64,000 nt of DNA from Cyanobacterium stanieri PCC 7202 (GTDB lineage: Bacteria; Cyanobacteriota; Cyanobacteriia; Cyanobacteriales; Cyanobacteriaceae), in contig CP003940.1 of the NCBI GenBank assembly GCA_000317655.1, forward strand, positions 682,001-746,000. Reading direction: 5' to 3'. The notes below the pieces were generated by a model that saw only the letters and a list, made by a program, of their open reading frames with translations, ran no database searches and was not told the origin of the DNA. Position 1 is the stretch's first letter. Each line of letters opens with the position of its first letter. Shown here in pieces: positions 59,901-64,000 of this stretch. The translations under genes were made by a program, and so were the position numbers.

Positions 59901-60069
59901 TCGTGGTGATGGAATCTCCTTTTTCAAACTTTTCTAAGCGGAAAGCCTTGATAAAATCCGTAGAAATACCACCAGAAGCATCATCTGAAAAAATACTTTT
60001 AAAAATTGGTTGTAAGTATAACTGCTTATTTGCCAGTTTGTTATTTACTGAGGTACTATTTGTCACCAT
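56995..60069 (-). CDS. HetC-like peptidase-containing ABC exporter (C39 peptidase, PCAT)
   Basis: A 1024-residue protein from the ATG at 60069; a longer frame from a GTG at 60150 adds 27 residues. Order of parts: a cyclic-nucleotide-binding-like region (about 40-145; CQGKIRLVSFNDKQERPVSV), a C39 peptidase (about 313-440) with the full triad Cys325 (SAADCGPTCL), His398 (GDHYVVVYK) and Asp414 (IADPAK), six membrane helices (about 465-740), and an ATPase with Walker A GRSGSGKST (819-827), FSGGQRQR (923-930) and ILILDEATSSLD. It should cut leaders after Gly-Gly and export the cores. The same architecture and size as Anabaena HetC, and a hetP gene is close. Confidence 0.9.
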   Translation of the reverse strand: MVTNSTSVNNKLANKQLYLQPIFKSIFSDDASGGISTDFIKAFRLEKFEKGDSITTIKNTNVGGDINQNEYFYFVCQGKIRLVSFNDKQERPVSVYLLTEGDCFGADCLWNRVVNSYEAIASSSVLVAKIAAKNLIPWLKQLKQLNEYCLIKSKQRQALVFIKSLTELAHIPSHTLQLLLPHFKEKVITAGKPLPSPNLGHFWLRAGKVENLNLDMGYSWGYPEKNTSEWVAQTNLYVYYVTPRAWDNFQEMLKTPHKKSTRTIKEFLPVSINETSAPQLANNNHHQLAIAQENIAPIQFPKPLRHRHKFFPRYPFIEQQSAADCGPTCLAMISQYWGKRLSINMLRNLANVGKSGSSLKNLAKTAEKIGYQARPVRASFNSLLEQKKPWIAHWQGDHYVVVYKVKGDRILIADPAKNKKFITHKEFLAGWTGYALLLEPTEILNQIPNEKPSLGKFLKLLTPYKSIAIEIIVVSFLIQLFGVISPLFTQIILDQVVVSKSFTGLNVFALGVLFFGVWTIILSGIRQYLLSYLSNRLDLTMISGFIRHTLLLPLKFFEFRHVGDIITRVNENQKIQRFLLNQVVLAWLDFLMAFVYLGLMLYYNWQLTMLILALIPPIMILTLGATPLLRRVSREVFSRSAEQNSALVETISGVATIKATATERELRWRWEEHLTSYLNARFRSQKLGINLQAASGLINSLGSTALLWYGASLVIQDQLTIGQFVAFNMMIGKVINPVLALTNLWDELQEVLISVERLNDIFSAQPEENPGQPMLVLPAIKGDIKFDNVTFRYESDQERNTLQNISFKVKAGQTVAIVGRSGSGKSTLVKLLQGLYYPDSGSISIDGHNIEHISPHSLRSQLGVVPQECYLFSGTIIENITLYRPEFSLEQVIEVAKLAEAHPFIQSLPLGYNTKVGERGMNFSGGQRQRIAIARSLLGESRILILDEATSSLDSESERRFQDNLTRMSRNRTTFIIAHRLSTVRNVDHILVLDRGIIVEQGNHHQLMKSQGLYFYLVQQQLNL

Positions 60070-60270
60070 CGTACTACGTAGGTAAAACCATGTAAGTGTT
60101 ATATAAATATAATTAATAGCACTTTTATTACTCAAAAAAGTGAACTTCACAGAAACTTTATATATACTTAAAGAGTTTTATTGTGACCATCAAGCCCTTA
60201 CAAATCAAGAAAAAAACTGTAATTATTTTCTATTGAACAGGCAAAAATGGTAACAAAAATTAATATCTGT

Positions 60271-60294
60271 AGGGATGTATGATGCTACATCCCT
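60271..60294. repeat. 24-bp stem-loop between the exporter and the HAD gene
   Basis: Perfect 9-bp arms AGGGATGTA and TACATCCCT around TGATGC. It lies upstream of the exporter gene on the minus strand and downstream of nothing on the plus strand, so a terminator role is possible only for the HAD gene's opposite side. The motif resembles the GTAGGGACGTACC palindromes common in cyanobacterial genomes. Confidence 0.5.
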
Positions 60295-60380
60295 ATCATG
60301 TAATACGATAGTAAGAACTTACCAATCTTCTCCAGACTGGAGGTAAAGTGCGATCGCCCTTATTTGGTCATAGGTTAGCG

Positions 60381-61166
60381 CTAATTTATTGTTAGAAATT
60401 GATTGATTAAGTCAATAGTCAGATATTCATTTTCTAATTTGTCCATAAAATCCGATACATTTTCTTGATGTTGAATAATTTGACAGGGTTTTTCTTTCTC
60501 TCCCAAATGATTTAACACCACCATGGCAGAATCAAAATTTTCGTCCTTTGTGTACTCGTTTACTGTGACAATGGTTTTTACATCGGCTTTGGTGGCGGCG
60601 ACTAATCCTTGGTTAGTGTCTTCGATAGTTACACATTCAGCGGGGGAGAGGTTGAGTTTTTCTAGGGCTAATAGATAAATATCAGGGGCTGGTTTTTTAT
60701 TTTCGACCATATCCCCTGCGGCTATGACTTCTATCCACGAAATCATTTCAGGGTCACAAGTACCATCTAATAAGGCTTTTACGTTTTTTACTGCTGATGT
60801 AGAGGCGATCGCAAGGCGCACGTTATTTTGATGGGCTTCTGTCATCAATCTTGCTACCCCTGTACGTAATTTAATGGTTTTATCTTGTACTAATTGGGCA
60901 TAATATTGATTTTTGATTTTATGAACATTTAAGACAAAATCATCTAAGGAAGAAGGTAGTTTAAAATCCTGTTGATAGTTATTTAAATAATAGGTAAAAC
61001 GTTCTTTTCCTCCGCCAATTTTAAGTAATTTACCATAAAAATCTACATCCCATTGCCAAGGCAAATTAAGTTCATCAAAAGCGAGATTAAAGGCGACTCT
61101 ATGTCCATCTCTTTCGGTTTCGGCAATGGTACCATCAACATCGAATATAAGTGCTTTAAGATTCAT
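60381..61166 (-). CDS. HAD-superfamily phosphatase, CbbY-like
   Basis: A 261-residue HAD hydrolase. The nucleophile motif is FDVDGTIAETERDGHRVAFN (Asp9 and Asp11), motif II Ser/Thr is in LAIASTSAVKN, the lysine is in NKKPAPDIYLLA and the last acidic motif in TIEDTNQGLVAATKA. This matches the CbbY group, which dephosphorylates xylulose-1,5-bisphosphate, an inhibitor of Rubisco. The exact substrate is inferred from family. It lies upstream of the exporter gene on the same strand. Confidence 0.85.
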   Translation of the reverse strand: MNLKALIFDVDGTIAETERDGHRVAFNLAFDELNLPWQWDVDFYGKLLKIGGGKERFTYYLNNYQQDFKLPSSLDDFVLNVHKIKNQYYAQLVQDKTIKLRTGVARLMTEAHQNNVRLAIASTSAVKNVKALLDGTCDPEMISWIEVIAAGDMVENKKPAPDIYLLALEKLNLSPAECVTIEDTNQGLVAATKADVKTIVTVNEYTKDENFDSAMVVLNHLGEKEKPCQIIQHQENVSDFMDKLENEYLTIDLINQFLTIN

Positions 61167-61193
61167 TGTTTTTGTAAGGAAATTTTACTAAAA

Positions 61194-61241
61194 GGTATCA
61201 GGTGTTGGGGAGGCAAGGGGTTTAAACCCCTTGTTAAGAAT
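61194..61241. repeat. Second copy of the 33-bp exact repeat
   Basis: Bases 61209-61241 are identical to 37290-37322, with the core AAGGGGTTTAAACCCCTT and the same flank GTTAAGAAT. Both copies are preceded by GGTGT-type short repeats. It lies between glyS and the HAD gene. Confidence 0.8.
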
Positions 61242-61316
61242 AAAATGTTGATTTTGATAAGGAAGAAATAAGCAAAAAAACTTAAATTTATTTAATTCTC
61301 AATTATCCATTATCAA

Positions 61317-63449
61317 TTATTTAACGATCGCACCGAAATCAGCTAAAATACGACTGTGGTTGCGTAATAAACCAAGAAGATTTAGACGATTTTGTTTGAT
61401 GTTTTCATCATCCGCCATTACCAAAACACTATCATCCCCATCAAAAAAGTTACTGATGGTAGGGGCAATTTCTACGAGGGCATTAGTTAACAAATGATAG
61501 TCACTATTCGCCTTTGCTTTTTGAGAAATGGGTAATAATTTCTCGAGGGCGTTGTATAATTCTTGCTCTGAATTAGACTCAAATAATTCTGGTTTAATAA
61601 TATTATGAGGATCTAATTCTGTGGTATTTAAAGTTCCTTTTTGAGCCAATTTTGTGGAACGATTTACGGTTTCATAAATATTTGCCAATGTACCATTATC
61701 CCTAATTTGTTGTAAAAATAAGGCTCGATTGCGTACATCTAAGACACTATTTAAAGCACGTTCTTTATATTCTTGATCATCTTCACCCAAGACGGCATTA
61801 ACCAAATCATAGTCAATCTCTAACTCATCTTGTAATAAAGTTTGAATCCTTTGTAAAAAGAAATCAGTGACAATTTGTAAAGGAGATTCTTGATCATGTC
61901 CTGCCAGAAAATCGTTACAGGCTTGTTCGATTAATTGAGTTAAATTGATGCCCAGATTACCATGCCATGCAATGTTAATAATACCATTAGCCGATCTTCT
62001 CAGGGCAAAAGGATCACTAGAACCCGATGGTATCATGCCTAATCCAATTATACTGACAATGGTGTCGAGGCGATCGCCTATACCCACCACCTGACCATTA
62101 AGGGTATGGGGCATAATATCATCAGCATTACGGGGTAAATAATGTTCAAAAATACCCCTAGCCACCGTTGCCGACTCCCCACTAACGAGGGCATATTTTT
62201 CCCCCATCACCCCTTGTAATTCGGGAAACTCATAAACCATTTGGGTAACTAAATCTGCCTTACACAGAGAAGCTGTGCTTTCAATTTCCGCTTTTTGGGT
62301 GGCATCGAGGTTTAATTGTTCGGCAATTTGTTGACTGATGGCAATGATACGATTAACCTTATCGTGCATGGTGCCTAAGTCTTCTTGGAAAGTGACGTTT
62401 TCTAGTTGGGGGAGATAGGTTTCTAAATGCTCATCACAATCGGCTTGGTAGAAAAATTGAGCATCTGCCAGTCTTGCCCTAATTACCTTGGCGTTACCTG
62501 TGGCGATGATGTCGGACTTTTGGGGATCTCCGTTACCGATGGTGATAAAGTAGGGTAATAATGCTCCCTTTTCGTCTTTGATAGGGAAATAACGTTGGTG
62601 TGTCACCATGACGGTGGTGATTACTTCGGGGGGAAGTTCCAAAAATTCTGGCTCAAAACTACCTAACACGGCGGTAGGATATTCCACAAGGTTAGTAACC
62701 TCGGCGAGTAAGTCGGGATAAATTTCCGCTTTACCCCCTACTTTTTGGGCTATTTCTTGGATTTGTTTTTTGATAGACTCACATCTTTCATTCACATCCA
62801 CTTGCACAAAGGCTTTTTCTAGGGATGCTTTATAGTCTTTGGCGGTGTCGATGGTGATTTTCTCAGGATGTAAAATACGATGCCCCGTAGAAGAGCGATC
62901 GCCCTTAATAGTTGTGTTACCGTTAGGTAATTGGAGGGGTAATATTTGATTATCCCAAAGTGCCACTAGATGACGAATGGGGCGAGGAAAACGCAAATCG
63001 CCATCCGCCCAACGCATAAACCTTCTACCTTCTAACCCCGTTATCCATTGAGGGATCAATGCTTGTAATATTTCTGTGGTGTTTTTGCCCACAAACTTTT
63101 TATTAACAAAGATAAAATCCCCTTTGGGGGTAGTTTTTATCTCCACCTCATCCATACTCACCCCTTGCTTACGGGTAAAACCTTCTAATGCTTTGGTGGG
63201 TTGTCCATCCTTGTAAGCGGCGCTGACAGGGGGGCCTTTTATTTCTTCTTCTCTATCGGGTTGTTTTTCGCCGATGCCTTCTATTAATACGGCTAAACGT
63301 CTGGGAGTGCCATATATATTGATTTTTTCAGGTTGTAGATATTCTGATTCTAAATGATTTTTTATTTTTTCTTGCCACTGTGCGATCGCACTATCCACAA
63401 AACTAGCGGGTAATTCTTCTGTTCCAATTTCTAATAGAAAATCAGGCAT
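61317..63449 (-). CDS. glyS: Glycyl-tRNA synthetase beta subunit
   Basis: A 710-residue beta subunit of the bacterial alpha2-beta2 glycyl-tRNA synthetase, which recognises tRNA-Gly while the alpha subunit (GlyQ) carries the catalytic site. The start [21 protein letters not shown] and blocks [76 protein letters not shown] are diagnostic. Full length for the family (about 700-720). glyQ is not in the window. Confidence 0.96.
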   Translation of the reverse strand: MPDFLLEIGTEELPASFVDSAIAQWQEKIKNHLESEYLQPEKINIYGTPRRLAVLIEGIGEKQPDREEEIKGPPVSAAYKDGQPTKALEGFTRKQGVSMDEVEIKTTPKGDFIFVNKKFVGKNTTEILQALIPQWITGLEGRRFMRWADGDLRFPRPIRHLVALWDNQILPLQLPNGNTTIKGDRSSTGHRILHPEKITIDTAKDYKASLEKAFVQVDVNERCESIKKQIQEIAQKVGGKAEIYPDLLAEVTNLVEYPTAVLGSFEPEFLELPPEVITTVMVTHQRYFPIKDEKGALLPYFITIGNGDPQKSDIIATGNAKVIRARLADAQFFYQADCDEHLETYLPQLENVTFQEDLGTMHDKVNRIIAISQQIAEQLNLDATQKAEIESTASLCKADLVTQMVYEFPELQGVMGEKYALVSGESATVARGIFEHYLPRNADDIMPHTLNGQVVGIGDRLDTIVSIIGLGMIPSGSSDPFALRRSANGIINIAWHGNLGINLTQLIEQACNDFLAGHDQESPLQIVTDFFLQRIQTLLQDELEIDYDLVNAVLGEDDQEYKERALNSVLDVRNRALFLQQIRDNGTLANIYETVNRSTKLAQKGTLNTTELDPHNIIKPELFESNSEQELYNALEKLLPISQKAKANSDYHLLTNALVEIAPTISNFFDGDDSVLVMADDENIKQNRLNLLGLLRNHSRILADFGAIVK

Positions 63450-63584
63450 CTTATAAAAATTTACTCATAATATTATTCATACTAATTATATAGGTAGGGT
63501 TGATCCATGTCTCTCCTGAAGTTCAATAATATGAGTTTCCCATCAAAATTCCCCCTCTAGGTTTATAAAGGGGGATGCTGAAAT

Positions 63585-64000
63585 TTACAATTGACTAGAA
63601 TCAAGACTTTGGGCTTCATCGTTACTTAGGGGTAAGTGTAAGCCACACTCTTGTTTTACTCCATGGAAACGGGTATCCCTTTCATCTCCATCGGTGGCAC
63701 TTAATGGACGGCTAGAATGCCAATCTCCCACGGATACATAACCTTTGTCAAAGTAGGGATGATAGGGCAAATCATGCTCTGTTAAATATTCGTAAATATC
63801 ACGGGAACTCCATCTGAGAATGGGTAAAATTTTGTAGTGTTCCCCTTGTTTGTTGACATATTCCAATTGTTGACGGAATTTGGTCTGGTTTTGTCTCAAA
63901 CCTGCCAACCATGCCTCGGCTTTTAGTTCTTTTAATGCCCTTTGCATGGGTTCTACTTTCCTGATGCGATCGTAAAGGTTCAGGGATTCTACGTTTTTAT
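63585..64000 (-). CDS. cysH: Phosphoadenylyl-sulfate reductase CysH, 5'-truncated by the window edge
   Basis: The C-terminal part of assimilatory PAPS reductase, which reduces PAPS to sulphite with thioredoxin. The frame is open to the window edge ([17 protein letters not shown] precedes the ATG at 63947), so the true start lies outside. Visible are [44 protein letters not shown], the [20 protein letters not shown] stretch and the catalytic cysteine motif ECGLH near the end. Confidence 0.93.
   Translation of the reverse strand, partial: KNVESLNLYDRIRKVEPMQRALKELKAEAWLAGLRQNQTKFRQQLEYVNKQGEHYKILPILRWSSRDIYEYLTEHDLPYHPYFDKGYVSVGDWHSSRPLSATDGDERDTRFHGVKQECGLHLPLSNDEAQSLDSSQL

Overview
The window comes from a cyanobacterium. 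It carries chlB (dark-operative protochlorophyllide reductase), the carotenoid isomerase crtH, a split RNA polymerase (rpoB plus rpoC2), a glucosylglycerol-type ABC transporter (ggt), futAB and a sphS-like kinase. The DNA is AT-rich and studded with the HIP1 octamer GCGATCGC. Gene content and low GC suggest a unicellular relative of Cyanobacterium, Geminocystis or Synechocystis; this placement is inference. I saw no tRNA, rRNA or CRISPR array.

Layout. 1-2.8 kb: 3' part of rsmA, an MNT/HEPN toxin-antitoxin pair and crtH. 2.8-9.4 kb: gltB (NADH-type GOGAT large subunit, with two in-frame repeat insertions) and an ABC exporter. 9.9-16.7 kb: SNF2 helicase, membrane-anchored lambda-type endolysin, a tnpB-only insertion element and a MATE transporter. 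16.8-20.2 kb: fni, surE, chlB. 20.3-27.5 kb: two Ser/Thr kinases, a sphS-like histidine kinase split by a frameshift at an A7 run, futA-futB and a DoxX protein. 27.6-36.2 kb, minus strand: rpsT, tatD, rpoB, rpoC2, with rpoC1 absent from between rpoB and rpoC2. 36.5-45.5 kb: radC, a MscS channel, a peptide-binding lipoprotein, a 57-residue small protein, pntA and pntB interrupted by a second MNT/HEPN pair whose toxin has an in-frame stop, and a DUF433/DUF5615 pair. 45.5-50.8 kb: ggtA-ggtB-(four-helix-bundle gene)-ggtC-ggtD, with heptanucleotide repeat arrays at every junction.

The most unusual region is 51.4-60.1 kb. It combines a HetC-like exporter (cyclic-nucleotide-binding-like region, C39 double-glycine peptidase and ABC exporter in one protein), an HlyD adaptor, a HetP-family protein, five small peptides with a shared double-glycine leader and unrelated cysteine-free cores, a cytosolic parvulin-like protein, and a PEP-CTERM-like protein encoded just behind the exporter. 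A 13-bp palindrome (TGCCA-N3-TGGCA) occurs three times among these genes. I read this as a dedicated peptide secretion system that uses the HetC/HetP pair known from heterocyst formers; the role of the peptides is unknown.

60.4-64 kb: a CbbY-type HAD phosphatase, glyS and the 3' part of cysH. Small repeats are unusually frequent. They include heptamer arrays, a 19-bp TTATCCCGAA-type element that forms one MITE-like inverted pair, a 33-bp exact repeat and several palindromes.
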